Shown here: piece by piece, positions 1 to 9,165 of the stretch
Numbering within the stretch: the first letter of the stretch is position 1
Layout: each line of letters begins with the position of its first letter
Source: FW021-bin31 sp964422465
GTDB taxonomy: Bacteria; Bacteroidota; Bacteroidia; Chitinophagales; Chitinophagaceae
DNA length: 40,988 nt
Direction of reading: 5' to 3'
Assembly: GCA_964422465.1 (NCBI GenBank)
Contig: CAYRBD010000019.1
Location: 1 to 40,988, forward strand
Made by a program: the position numbers and the translations under genes
Notes under the pieces: model-generated
Databases searched by the model: none
What the model was told of the DNA's origin: nothing
What the model saw: only the letters and a program-made list of their open reading frames with translations

Positions 1-745
1 ATTGAAACATATTAAAATCAAGCCAGGCCGTATCCTGAAACCAGGTAGAAGACTGGGTACGGCCGAAAGGATGAAAGGTAATTAAATGATTGGTATCTTT
101 CTCGCAGAGCGTTTGTCCAATAATATTCCAAATGGCTGTAGAATCGCTCCCCTTGACATCCCCGCCGTTCAACCAGATTATATTCGGTTTGTCTTTATAC
201 CTTTCCGCCAGGAAAGCAGCATACTTCCGTGCTTGTTCCCTGCTTACCAAACCTGCTCTTACATTACTCCCCCAAATGGGGACCGTAGCTATGTATAACC
301 CTCTTTCTGCAGCCTGATCCACCACATAATCCACCTGATCCCAATAATCATACTGATCTCCTTTCCCCCATTCCTTTCCTTCGGTTGTTCTCGGTTTGGC
401 AATATCTTCACCTATCAGTGCAGAATCTCCATACGCATCCGTCGCGGATAAACTGTGCAACACCATCACCTGTATTACATTAAATCCTTTATGCTCCCGG
501 TCTTCTAAATATTGATCTGTTTCCTCACGGTTTAACTTTGAGAACAACAGCCACCCGGTATCTCCCAGCCAGAAAAATGGTTCTCCCTTTTCAGTTACAA
601 AAAAACGACCATTTTCAGATACCCGGATAGGGACCATAGAATCGTTAGCAGTCTCTGATTTATTTTGATCATCAGAACTACAACCGGCGCTTAAAATAGC
701 TGCTACGGCAAAAAAACAAATATTAAAATACAATCTTTTCTTCAT
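1..745 (-). CDS. Apiosidase-like glycoside hydrolase (GH140 / DUF4038), lipoprotein, 3' end outside window
   Basis: Translating the minus strand from the ATG at 745 gives 248 residues that stay open to the window edge, so the C-terminus is missing. The start MKKRLYF is followed by a hydrophobic stretch and a lipobox LSAGC (lipid Cys22). The next residues, SSDD, resemble the acidic surface-export signal of Bacteroidota lipoproteins. The segment beginning FFWLGDTGW (about residues 57-65) and the later IWLNGGD are typical of the DUF4038 catalytic domain. In family GH140 that domain removes apiose from rhamnogalacturonan II. The start is 26 bp after the stop of the upstream beta-helix gene, so it is probably the last visible gene of the SusC-led operon. 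The family call rests on motif recognition. The exact substrate (RG-II or apiogalacturonan) is inferred from the pectin context. Confidence 0.8.
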   Translation of the reverse strand, partial: MKKRLYFNICFFAVAAILSAGCSSDDQNKSETANDSMVPIRVSENGRFFVTEKGEPFFWLGDTGWLLFSKLNREETDQYLEDREHKGFNVIQVMVLHSLSATDAYGDSALIGEDIAKPRTTEGKEWGKGDQYDYWDQVDYVVDQAAERGLYIATVPIWGSNVRAGLVSREQARKYAAFLAERYKDKPNIIWLNGGDVKGSDSTAIWNIIGQTLCEKDTNHLITFHPFGRTQSSTWFQDTAWLDFNMFQ

Positions 746-771
746 TGTTATATCTTATTCAGGAACAAATA

Positions 772-3700
772 CTAATGTTTTCGGGACAACCATATTACTT
801 CTTTACCTTCTCCTGTACTGCCAAGCGTAACCACATTCCCTCCCCGAATCGTTTTTGTTTTTTTAGAAACTGTTCCGTTTACCGGATTTAGAGTATAAAC
901 AAAAAATCTTCCGGAAGTCTTTTTTAAATTCAGGTGTACCGGCTTTCCGGAAGCATTATAAATGATATATCCTTTATCCGGATTTCCCAACAACAACTGG
1001 CCTTCAAAAGACCTTACTAAATCCATGGGTTTCATGGATATAGCATCTTTAAGAAATTGAGGATTACTAATTTCCGGAATGGAGGCCAGCGATCCTCCCG
1101 CCATAAATACAGCCCATCCATAACTTTCGTAATTCCTGTAGGAGTATATAACCGCTTTAGCAGGATATTTTTCACGATATTCCCGCACGGCCCGGTAAAC
1201 CTGACCAAAAGAACTTCCTCTTGGTCGCAACAAACGGGCCCACTGACGCGGAGCCAGAGACTTCCCACCCTTTGGAGCATACAATGAACTATCTTTTTCA
1301 TAATGCCATTGCCGGATATCAATGAGATTGATTACAGCGGATCGGCCCGGGTCTTCCAAAATAGCGTCCTGAACATCTTTGGTTGCGCTCAGGCCGATGC
1401 ACTCTTTGATACCTGTTCTTTGTTCCCATCTTTTAACCACATCTACCCAAAACTGCATGAAATGTAAAGGACCTGTGAATTCGGCAGCCGTAAGCTGAAT
1501 AACACTGTTGTTATCCTTAAAGTTTTCCAGGCATTTCTGAATATAAGCAATGTGCAACTTCCTTCGCACGGCATTTGAAGTGTCATAAAATTGCTTTGCC
1601 ATGAATATCCGTTTATCTCCGGCAAAAGGCGGCGGCTCAGGAAAGCCGGTATGATTTATGTTGTTAGCCGTTCGCCAGGGAAAATCCACCCAATGAGCGC
1701 CCGCCTCAATGATGTTATGTTGAAAATAGTTTTTATGGATTAACACCTCTCCTTTTTGATCCGCAAAACTGGCAAATTTTCTCAGCCGGTTCCAATACCA
1801 GGGGTTGTATTTAGTTAAATCATATTTACTCAATCCATCCCAGGCCAGTCCTTTTCCAGAACGGGCAAAGGGCAATACATAAAAAGGAGGCCAGACATTT
1901 CCATTCATTCTTCGTATCCGCTCATGGTCGTCTCTGCGACGGTCATACCATAATCCATAGTTCTGTTCCAAGGCAATCACCTGATTCCGCTTCATCCATC
2001 GGGTTACACTATCCAGGTTGTCCGTCAACCCGAGCCCGGTCCTTCCGGGGACAAAACGCGTCACCCCGGGGGCTGCTTTTTTAACTTCATTGGGCTGCAC
2101 ATCTCCTCGCCACCAGTTGACTTCCGTTCGCTTCCCGGTTAAGATTGTATTCCCGCGAACTAACCAACCGTTTTTTACCTGCATCCGGGGAGCCTTTTTA
2201 ACCGGGGTACTTGTTTTTTTATATTCAACTTGGTCAATGGTCTTCACGCCTTTATGCTGAATGGGAATAGGAGTTGTGACAGCAGCCCTATCAATCCAGT
2301 CTGATAACAACGGGCCCGGATTACCCGCCAAAACCGTCAACTCTGCTGCTTGAGCTACAGTGGGGCTACTGGTAGGGTTTGTCTTAATTTGAAGCAATCT
2401 CGCTCTACCGGAAACATCTTTTTGTAATCTATTGCTTAATTGCCCATAGTACAGGCTGAATGGAGATACATGTTCATTGGCATATCCCCAATATCCATGT
2501 CCTGCGGGCTGCGCCCAACAACCAATAGCCCAATTTTGTGCGGTAGGCGGTTTATAACAGTCTATCTGTGCCGCATCACACTGCCATAACATGCTGTTGG
2601 CTGCGTTCCATCCGGCACCGTGATTATATTGTCCTAAATCTTTAAGCCTTAAGGCTCCCCCATCAATACGTACATTGTCAAATAAAACCCCGGAGGCCCA
2701 GCTGTTTACAGGTCCACTAAAGCTATAAGGAAGATGAGCCTTACATTGAACAAACGCATTTGGACCCGCGGCCATAAAACCTACTGCAAAATCATGATAC
2801 CCGTACTCGGAATAAAGCCTTTGAAAAAGCGTTTGTTGTCCATCGGTTCTAAAAGTATATCGACGTTCTCCACCAATCTCTGATACCGGGGCCAATGATT
2901 TACAATCTTCTACTGTTATCCTTCTGGAAGTATTAAGAGCATATACTGCAGAACCGGCAAAATGTTCAAATACTACCTGCCTTACCCACGCATCCTGCAC
3001 ATTTTCCAAAGTAACAGCCATCCAGCAATGTGCTTCATCTTTAGGATTAGAAGTGTCATATTCTGAAATCAGTTGCAAATTTTCAATTCCTACTTTCGAT
3101 ATTCTTCCAGGCCAATGATAAACCGATACCGTACCTCCGCCATAGGCTGAATCCAAAGCGGTAGTCAAACCTATATTTAAAGTTATTTTATTCCCTCTAA
3201 CAGCTCTTACTTTTCGCTCCCATTGAATGACCTCTGCTCCTGGTTTCCATCCCAGCCACCCGGACTGGCCACCGAAATTATTCATGCTCATCCGGTCAAT
3301 CCACTCCTGCGTACAAGGTCTTTGAATCCTTACCTGATCCCCTACCTTAATACCTTTTGCATTTTTAACATGAAACTTGACAGCGCCCACCGGAACATAC
3401 GCGTCTATAATTTCAACAGGGGTATTGGTTTCAACATCACGCACTCCCGATACTCTGATTAAAGTAGCCCTGCTTTCTCCTGCCGCAATTAAACGAGTGC
3501 CCTTTTCACCCATACCGCTCCCACGCAATACCACACCCGAAGAATCTATTTTTAATCTCCCCTCTACTTTATACGTTCCCTTTTCCAACAACAGGGTTCC
3601 TCTGAATCCATTCTGATCCTTTGGCAGAGAGGCCACATAATTTAATGCCGCCTGAATAGCAGCAGTGGCATCCCCTTTCTGCACCGGAACAACAATACGC

Positions 3701-3903
3701 ACCGGCACGTTGGGAAGGGTATCATTGCCCGCGCTGTAACCGCAGTAGGAAAAATCAGGAACCCAGTTTCCCCGTTCATCAGGAGTGTACTTTAATGAAT
3801 CGGATTTTTTATCAAACGCTATAGGAATGTGAACGGCCTGAGCATTTGAAGCTGTCCAGGCCGCTAAACATAAGAAACAAAATATTCCTAATTTCTTAAT
3901 CAT
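772..3903 (-). CDS. Large secreted two-domain protein: right-handed beta-helix plus C-terminal domain of unknown function (DUF4955/DUF6298-like)
   Basis: 1043 residues with a signal peptide (cleavage likely after SNAQ, about residue 22). Residues ~65-480 have the short repeating strands and the phrase GTLLLEKGTYKVEG typical of pectate-lyase-like parallel beta-helices. Residues ~600-970 are a different, Trp/Tyr-rich domain with conserved-looking acidic positions (TAAEFTGP, YRNYESYGW) that reads like a (beta/alpha)-barrel glycosidase. The last ~70 residues look like a small beta-sandwich. I associate this architecture with Bacteroidota proteins labelled DUF4955 or DUF6298, but cannot verify the label. 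The start codon overlaps the stop of the pectate lyase gene by 8 bp (3896-3903), which implies translational coupling. Its place between a pectate lyase and a GH140 enzyme points to a role in pectin side-chain or backbone cleavage. No activity can be assigned from sequence alone. Confidence 0.75.
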   Translation of the reverse strand: MIKKLGIFCFLCLAAWTASNAQAVHIPIAFDKKSDSLKYTPDERGNWVPDFSYCGYSAGNDTLPNVPVRIVVPVQKGDATAAIQAALNYVASLPKDQNGFRGTLLLEKGTYKVEGRLKIDSSGVVLRGSGMGEKGTRLIAAGESRATLIRVSGVRDVETNTPVEIIDAYVPVGAVKFHVKNAKGIKVGDQVRIQRPCTQEWIDRMSMNNFGGQSGWLGWKPGAEVIQWERKVRAVRGNKITLNIGLTTALDSAYGGGTVSVYHWPGRISKVGIENLQLISEYDTSNPKDEAHCWMAVTLENVQDAWVRQVVFEHFAGSAVYALNTSRRITVEDCKSLAPVSEIGGERRYTFRTDGQQTLFQRLYSEYGYHDFAVGFMAAGPNAFVQCKAHLPYSFSGPVNSWASGVLFDNVRIDGGALRLKDLGQYNHGAGWNAANSMLWQCDAAQIDCYKPPTAQNWAIGCWAQPAGHGYWGYANEHVSPFSLYYGQLSNRLQKDVSGRARLLQIKTNPTSSPTVAQAAELTVLAGNPGPLLSDWIDRAAVTTPIPIQHKGVKTIDQVEYKKTSTPVKKAPRMQVKNGWLVRGNTILTGKRTEVNWWRGDVQPNEVKKAAPGVTRFVPGRTGLGLTDNLDSVTRWMKRNQVIALEQNYGLWYDRRRDDHERIRRMNGNVWPPFYVLPFARSGKGLAWDGLSKYDLTKYNPWYWNRLRKFASFADQKGEVLIHKNYFQHNIIEAGAHWVDFPWRTANNINHTGFPEPPPFAGDKRIFMAKQFYDTSNAVRRKLHIAYIQKCLENFKDNNSVIQLTAAEFTGPLHFMQFWVDVVKRWEQRTGIKECIGLSATKDVQDAILEDPGRSAVINLIDIRQWHYEKDSSLYAPKGGKSLAPRQWARLLRPRGSSFGQVYRAVREYREKYPAKAVIYSYRNYESYGWAVFMAGGSLASIPEISNPQFLKDAISMKPMDLVRSFEGQLLLGNPDKGYIIYNASGKPVHLNLKKTSGRFFVYTLNPVNGTVSKKTKTIRGGNVVTLGSTGEGKEVIWLSRKH

Positions 3904-5769
3904 TCAGGAACCAATTTTCTTTTCCGGTCAACGTATCATAATTGTTGTATGGATTGGTATAATCTATATAAGTATTGGGGTCCGTACCATTCAGGTATTC
4001 CTCAATGTTGGTATAGCCATCTCCATCCTTATCCTTAGTCGCATCGGAAGGATCATGTGGGTCCAACCCGTGTTTTTTCTCCCAGGCATCCGGAATCCCA
4101 TCTTTATCACTGTCTTTATAGGAGGTTCCTTTATATTCAGGATAACCACCTACTTCTCTCACATCAGTAATGATTCCTTTTTTCCAGGAATCTTTGCCCA
4201 GGCGACGATACTTAAATTGATATAAGGTATCCGCATCTACAATGGGGTGGTTGTCAATTTTACCGGTCCGTACCTGTTTGATGACTCTTTTATCTACAGG
4301 GTCCCGAAGGGGTAAGGTGGCACCGGCGTTATCCAACACATAGTGATATGCCTGCTCTGCCGACATTACTTTTACAGGCGGCATGGGGAAGGGTTGATCC
4401 ACTTTCATCTCAGGAAAATACTTTTTTGCTTCCTGCAGGCTCATTTCGTCTCCGTCCATTCCTTTCAACTGGACCCCTCCATCCCAGTTATCCTGAGTCA
4501 CTCTTTCATTCCCTTCCATAATATTTCCATGAACATAACAACGGCCAAAAACTTTATGATCAAGGTTGCTGCGTCCGGATTCAGGTTTTAATACCCGGTA
4601 GTGGATTTGCCCATCCTTAGTAACGGGTCCCGGCTTAAAATAATTATTAAAAATATTATACAATGCAGTGTAGTCTCCGCCATCGATCGCCCGGTGATAC
4701 CAATTAAAAATTACATTGTTAAAAAAGTTAAAAATACCGTTCCAGCCTATTGAAGGATTTCTTCCTGTATTGTCTGCCCAGAGGTTTCTCATCAAAGTTA
4801 CATTCTCGCCCCCCATTGTACTACCAAAGGCGTGGTTATAGGTATCTAAACCTTCTGAAGAGATCGAATTTTGAATAGTAACATTTACGGTTGGCCATTT
4901 TTTCGGTTTTGAGCCATCTCCCGGATCATACATGTGTCTGTAAATAGACATATTCTCGTCCAATCCCCAGCTGGTTGATACATGGTCAATCATGATATTC
5001 CCCACGGGGTCTCCTCCCAGGGCATCATCCCGCCGCCCTACATTGGTAATTCCCCGGCGGAAACGCATGTATCTGATCACTACATCATGCGTATTAATCC
5101 AGAAAGATTCCCCAGCCACACAGATACCATCTCCGGGGGCTGATTGGCCTTCAATGGATACATAAGGCGCTTTCATAATGATCGGGGTTTTCAAATGAAT
5201 AATCCCGGCTACATTGAATACNNNNNNNNNNNNNNNNNNNNNNNNNNNNNNNNNNNNNNNNNNNNNNNNNNNNNNNNNNNNNNNNNNNNNNNNNNNNNNN
5301 NNNNNNNNNNNNNNNNNNNNNGCGCTTTCATAATGATCGGGGTTTTCAAATGAATAATCCCGGCTACATTGAATACGATAATCCTGGGCCCCACCGCCTC
5401 ACAAGCTTCCCTAAGTGTACCGGGGCCGCTATCAGCCAGAGAGGTTACAACGTAAACTTTACCGCCACGTCCTCCAAAAGAGTACATACCGCCTCCTTCC
5501 GCTCCCGGGAAAACGGGAATCTTCGCTTGGGGAAGATCCGTCGGCCGATGAGCAAAAGGAATATAAGGCTTCCCTTTTTCTGCCCAGTGGGCCAAGACCG
5601 CACTATCCTTTTTCATGATGCTATTTATCCGCACTTTTGCAGCGTCCAGCATAGAATCAGACGCCTGCTGAACAGCTTGGGGAATGGTAGGGTATTGCGC
5701 ATTTGCATCCTTTGAAAAATAAAAGGACGCTGCAATCAGACAAAAAATAATTGAAAACTTTCTCAACAT
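3896..5769 (-). CDS. Secreted pectate lyase (PL1-like) with C-terminal calcium-binding repeats; interrupted by a false assembly gap
   Basis: Two open frames (5769 down to the gap, and the gap down to 3896) join perfectly when the 100 Ns and one of the two 55-bp duplicated flanks are removed. The result is 1719 nt, 572 residues. Signal peptide MLRKFSIIF...NAQ. The lyase domain starts at FPGAEGGGMYSFGGRGG (about residues 87-103) and includes SIEGQSAPGDGI (~153-164), VIRYMRFR (~179) and DHVSTSWGLDEN (~210-221), the parallel beta-helix core of PL1 pectate lyases. These cleave polygalacturonate by Ca-dependent beta-elimination. The C-terminus has DSDKDGIPDAWE and DKDGDGYTNIEEY, which are thrombospondin-3/dockerin-like Ca-binding loops. 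It lies 32 bp after the upstream DUF5123-type gene. Unsaturated products would feed the GH105 enzyme of the same locus. The PL1 subfamily is not assigned. Confidence 0.85.
5167..5376. repeat. Assembly gap (100 N, 5222-5321) flanked by identical 55-bp contig ends
   Basis: Bases 5167-5221 and 5322-5376 are identical over 55 bp and bracket exactly 100 Ns. Removing the Ns and one copy restores a continuous pectate lyase frame. The repeat is therefore an un-merged contig overlap, typical of a de Bruijn assembler using k=55, not biology. The real gap is zero. Confidence 0.95.
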
Positions 5770-5801
5770 AAAATCTATTTGTTTTTTTGGTTTAAATTAC
5801 A

Positions 5802-7328
5802 CTATTTTAGCCACCTCGGGTCTCCTATTCCGGCAGCTTTGAGCGTAGTATTTTCAACGGTAAAATCACCATTGGCTGCATCAGCATATTCAGGATCTAA
5901 ATGCGTAATGTTTGTAGTTCCGGCAAAGAAATACTGGATAAATTTCGTATGATTTTTTCCAAAGGTATTGTCAGAGTCAGCAGCAAAATGAGGGAAAACA
6001 ATATTATCTACATCTGACTTCCTGTTTGTCAGGATACATTTATTGACGGGTAAAAATGTGGTAAGAGACCGGATATCCATAAACCCCTTCGTACAAACAT
6101 TGTCAACCGTACAATTCTCCATCAGACCGCTATCCGATCCCACAAAATTCACGTCTCCGGTTATCCTGAAAAAAGTTCTGGCCAGGTTCCAGAAGGTGGA
6201 GTTATGGATTTGTAATGTTTTCAGATTACCAGCCCTGAAATCAATAAAATCTCCTCCATCGGCACCAAAATCATGAATGAGAGAATTATTAACCGTAAAT
6301 CCGTAGGTTGCAGAAGAGGCGTCAGAAGAAGCATAAATTAAACCGGCCGTTGGCCCTGTGATATCACAACTGTCAATAATTACATTTGCCGTGCCGGTAA
6401 CATCACTCACATTTACAGTATAGGAAGAGGTCCCGGTCAGTTTTAAACGGTACAACTCAAAATCACCCACATTTCCACTTAAGACAAACATCCCTAATTT
6501 AATCTCAGGTTTTGCCACATCGGGCACACCCCTGATAACCAGTGATTTATCAACTTTTATATTCCCCTGAGCGGAAAAATCATAGCTTCCCCCTACATTA
6601 ATAACATCCCTACTTTTAGCAGCAGCAATTGCATCTGCAAGGGTGTTATATTCTTTTGGATCAGCATTGATAGTAATAACTGCATTCGGATCTTTTGTTT
6701 TAAAAGACACCACTCCTTTTCGGGTTTTTCCATCATAAATAAGCGCTGTATAACGGGTTAGAGGCTGCAGCTTATCCACTATAATCATTTTATTTTCCAA
6801 ATCCGATGAAGTTAGTTTTATCGGATTTCTGGCTGCACTGTCTTCCGGTATGATAAGGATATCTGTCAGGCTACCATCTGCAGGGCTTTCCCATTTCAGA
6901 ACCACCGATCTGCTGGTCAGGTCTGATTTTTCTACCGGGGAGAAAATATTTTGAAAAATAAGGCTTGCTGTAACATAGTCTGTACTTCGGGCATAATTAT
7001 CTGCCTGGGCTTTGATCCTAAAATAATATTCATTCACATAATCTATATTATTAAAATCAATTGATTTTTGATCCGCTGGCAGCGTATCCGAAGCCAATAC
7101 ATTTTTAAACGCTCTGTCGCCGGCCAGTTGAACTATAAAGTGTGTAACCGGTTGTCCGGCAGGATAATCCCAACCTGCATGAACCGTCTGCTGATCCACA
7201 GCCAATTGCAAACTATCCGGAGCGGCTATGGCATAATTCATTACCGGGCCCTCCGCTTTTCTGCAGGAGCCCCAGATCAGCAGGATACCTAAGAATAAAG
7301 GAACATATTTATATAACTGTTTTCTCAT
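5802..7328 (-). CDS. FN3 plus beta-helix (DUF4957/DUF5123-type) surface lipoprotein of a pectin locus
   Basis: 508 residues. The N-terminal lipobox IWGSC gives lipid Cys22. Residues ~35-125 and ~130-212 resemble two fibronectin type III modules (FSPVEKSDLTSRSVVLKWESP at the second). Residues ~220-508 form a right-handed beta-helix with the phrase TLADAIAAAKSRDVINVGG, and end in GDPRWL, an ending I know from DUF4957/DUF5123 proteins of Bacteroidota pectin loci. It follows susD after a 50-bp gap, the position normally held by a surface glycan-binding protein. I infer that it binds, and perhaps cleaves, pectic backbone at the cell surface. No catalytic residues can be named. Confidence 0.75.
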   Translation of the reverse strand: MRKQLYKYVPLFLGILLIWGSCRKAEGPVMNYAIAAPDSLQLAVDQQTVHAGWDYPAGQPVTHFIVQLAGDRAFKNVLASDTLPADQKSIDFNNIDYVNEYYFRIKAQADNYARSTDYVTASLIFQNIFSPVEKSDLTSRSVVLKWESPADGSLTDILIIPEDSAARNPIKLTSSDLENKMIIVDKLQPLTRYTALIYDGKTRKGVVSFKTKDPNAVITINADPKEYNTLADAIAAAKSRDVINVGGSYDFSAQGNIKVDKSLVIRGVPDVAKPEIKLGMFVLSGNVGDFELYRLKLTGTSSYTVNVSDVTGTANVIIDSCDITGPTAGLIYASSDASSATYGFTVNNSLIHDFGADGGDFIDFRAGNLKTLQIHNSTFWNLARTFFRITGDVNFVGSDSGLMENCTVDNVCTKGFMDIRSLTTFLPVNKCILTNRKSDVDNIVFPHFAADSDNTFGKNHTKFIQYFFAGTTNITHLDPEYADAANGDFTVENTTLKAAGIGDPRWLK

Positions 7329-7378
7329 GATTTTATGTTTTTAGTTTAAATTACCAATCAGATCAAGCTATTCCGCCC

Positions 7379-9157
7379 TTATTGCAACGGATCAAAAGTT
7401 CCTCCGGGCCATCCTTTGGTTTGTTTTAATAAAGGATCGTTGTCTATGGCCTGCTGAGGAATGGCAAAATAATAATAATTGGATTGCCAGTTGATCTCAT
7501 ATTGCGTATCCATGGTTTTAGATTCTACTGTGAAATATTTCTGATAAGCTTCGTCCAGGTTCATGGTATCTCTTTGAGCAGCAAAATCGTTCGCTGAAAT
7601 GGCGTCCGTATTCAGGGTAACGATAACTCCCGTTCTCCGTGTTCCGTTTAATAAAGGCTCAAACAATTTCCAGCGACGAAGGTCCCAGTAACGTTTTCCC
7701 TCGAAAGCAAATTCAATCTGCCTTTCATGCAGAATAGCTTTGAACATCTCCTCCCGGGTCATGTTGGGTTTTAAGCCATAAAGGCCGTCGCTTCCCGCTT
7801 CAATACCGGCTCTTTTCCTGATCTGAATCAAACCATCATAAGCCTCATCCAACTTATTAATTCCGCAAGCGCTTTCAGCAAGATTCAGCACCACTTCTGC
7901 AAAACGGATCTCCATCCAGTCGGTACCCGCATATTGTACTTCATCCGGTTTCAGGTTGGGATCAATTGCTTTGCGGCAATAAAATCCGGTACTCGTTGCT
8001 TTGGATTCTATACTGGTATTGCCCACGAAATAGGTCCACAACTTGTAATTTTTATCCCCATTTATCGGCCAGGTACAGCCATTATAGGCAATGGTCGCAT
8101 CAAAACGTGGCCCTCTGTTTTTATAAAACAAAACCGAATCATACCCGGATGAAGGATCCTCAATATTTTTACCGCTCTTCATTGGAAAAGCATTAACAAT
8201 ATTAATTATAGGTTGATTAGAGCCCCCGCCGGTACCCAGATAAGAGGGCCTTGTAGAATTGTCCCATCCATCATTTTTCTTCAGCTGATCCGCCGAAGTC
8301 GTATTGTATCCTACCGACCAAACTGCCTCGGGGTTATCCACTTCTTCAAACCACATTTTCTGGAAATCAGAATTTAATCCAAACCCGTTATCGGTGAGAT
8401 CATCCACCGCTTTCTTATTGGCATCATAAGCTGCCTGCCAACGTTCCTGCTTGTCATCCGGATTGAACTCGGGACTGGCCCAGTACAATAAGACCCTTCC
8501 TTTCAAAGCTTCAGCAGCGCCACTGGTGATTCTCCCCCAATTGTCCCCTTCCCAACGGCCGGGAAGGTCGGCAGCAGCTGAATCCAGATCGGCGCTGATC
8601 TGTGCCACACATTCAGAGGTTTTATTACGGGGAAGACGGGAGTTTTCTTTTGCTTCCGCTCCAATAGCATCCTGCGTCTTTAGTACAAGCGGAACGCCAC
8701 CATATAATTTGATGAGTTCAAAATAACGGTAAGCTCTGAAAAACAAAGCCTGACCTTCCAATTTACTTTTCTCATCAGCCGTTAATTTACTGCCGGGTAC
8801 CTTTTCCAGGAGCTGATTAATGCTTCTCAGTCTCCCCCATACGGTATTATCATTCAATTGGGTTCCATAATCAGAAACGGTATTCACCTGCACAGTTCCT
8901 TCAAAAAACCGGGTATTCCCACTAATTTCATCTGTACATTTCAACCAATCCCCACTTGGCCAGCCAGGAGAATTGTCATCATAAATTTCATCTAAATAAG
9001 ATGTAGCAATATCATAATTGTCAAAAACTTGTTGACCATTAAACGAGTTCAGGTCCGTTTTATCCAATACTTTGCTACATCCGGAAAACAGGGTTCCTGT
9101 AAGGAACAAACATCCCGCGATGCTTAAATGACCTATATATTTTTTCATGTTGCTCAT
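7379..9157 (-). CDS. susD-like: SusD/RagB-family outer-membrane glycan-binding lipoprotein
   Basis: 592 residues. The lipobox LFSGC gives lipid Cys27. It starts MSNMKKY, so the ATG three codons further in (9148) is an equally good start. SusD/RagB features include an N-terminal TPR region with FFRAYRYFELIKLYGGVPLVL (~143-163), the AEVVLNLAESAC helix and the family motif ILHERQIEFAFEGKRYWDLRRW near the C-terminus. SusD forms the lid on the SusC transporter and captures oligosaccharides at the cell surface. Here the partner SusC gene ends 8 bp upstream. Substrate specificity (pectic oligomers) is inferred from the enzymes that follow. Confidence 0.95.
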   Translation of the reverse strand: MSNMKKYIGHLSIAGCLFLTGTLFSGCSKVLDKTDLNSFNGQQVFDNYDIATSYLDEIYDDNSPGWPSGDWLKCTDEISGNTRFFEGTVQVNTVSDYGTQLNDNTVWGRLRSINQLLEKVPGSKLTADEKSKLEGQALFFRAYRYFELIKLYGGVPLVLKTQDAIGAEAKENSRLPRNKTSECVAQISADLDSAAADLPGRWEGDNWGRITSGAAEALKGRVLLYWASPEFNPDDKQERWQAAYDANKKAVDDLTDNGFGLNSDFQKMWFEEVDNPEAVWSVGYNTTSADQLKKNDGWDNSTRPSYLGTGGGSNQPIINIVNAFPMKSGKNIEDPSSGYDSVLFYKNRGPRFDATIAYNGCTWPINGDKNYKLWTYFVGNTSIESKATSTGFYCRKAIDPNLKPDEVQYAGTDWMEIRFAEVVLNLAESACGINKLDEAYDGLIQIRKRAGIEAGSDGLYGLKPNMTREEMFKAILHERQIEFAFEGKRYWDLRRWKLFEPLLNGTRRTGVIVTLNTDAISANDFAAQRDTMNLDEAYQKYFTVESKTMDTQYEINWQSNYYYFAIPQQAIDNDPLLKQTKGWPGGTFDPLQ

Positions 9158-9165
9158 TTTATAAT

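Noticed and set aside
3896..5194. Separate 432-residue lyase starting at 5194
   Set aside because: The apparent start is a TTG codon inside the duplicated contig end; it reads Leu in the joined 572-residue protein.
5167..5376. 55-bp direct repeats as target-site duplications or an inserted element
   Set aside because: Exactly 100 Ns lie between them and the gene frame is restored by removing one copy; they are assembly overlaps.
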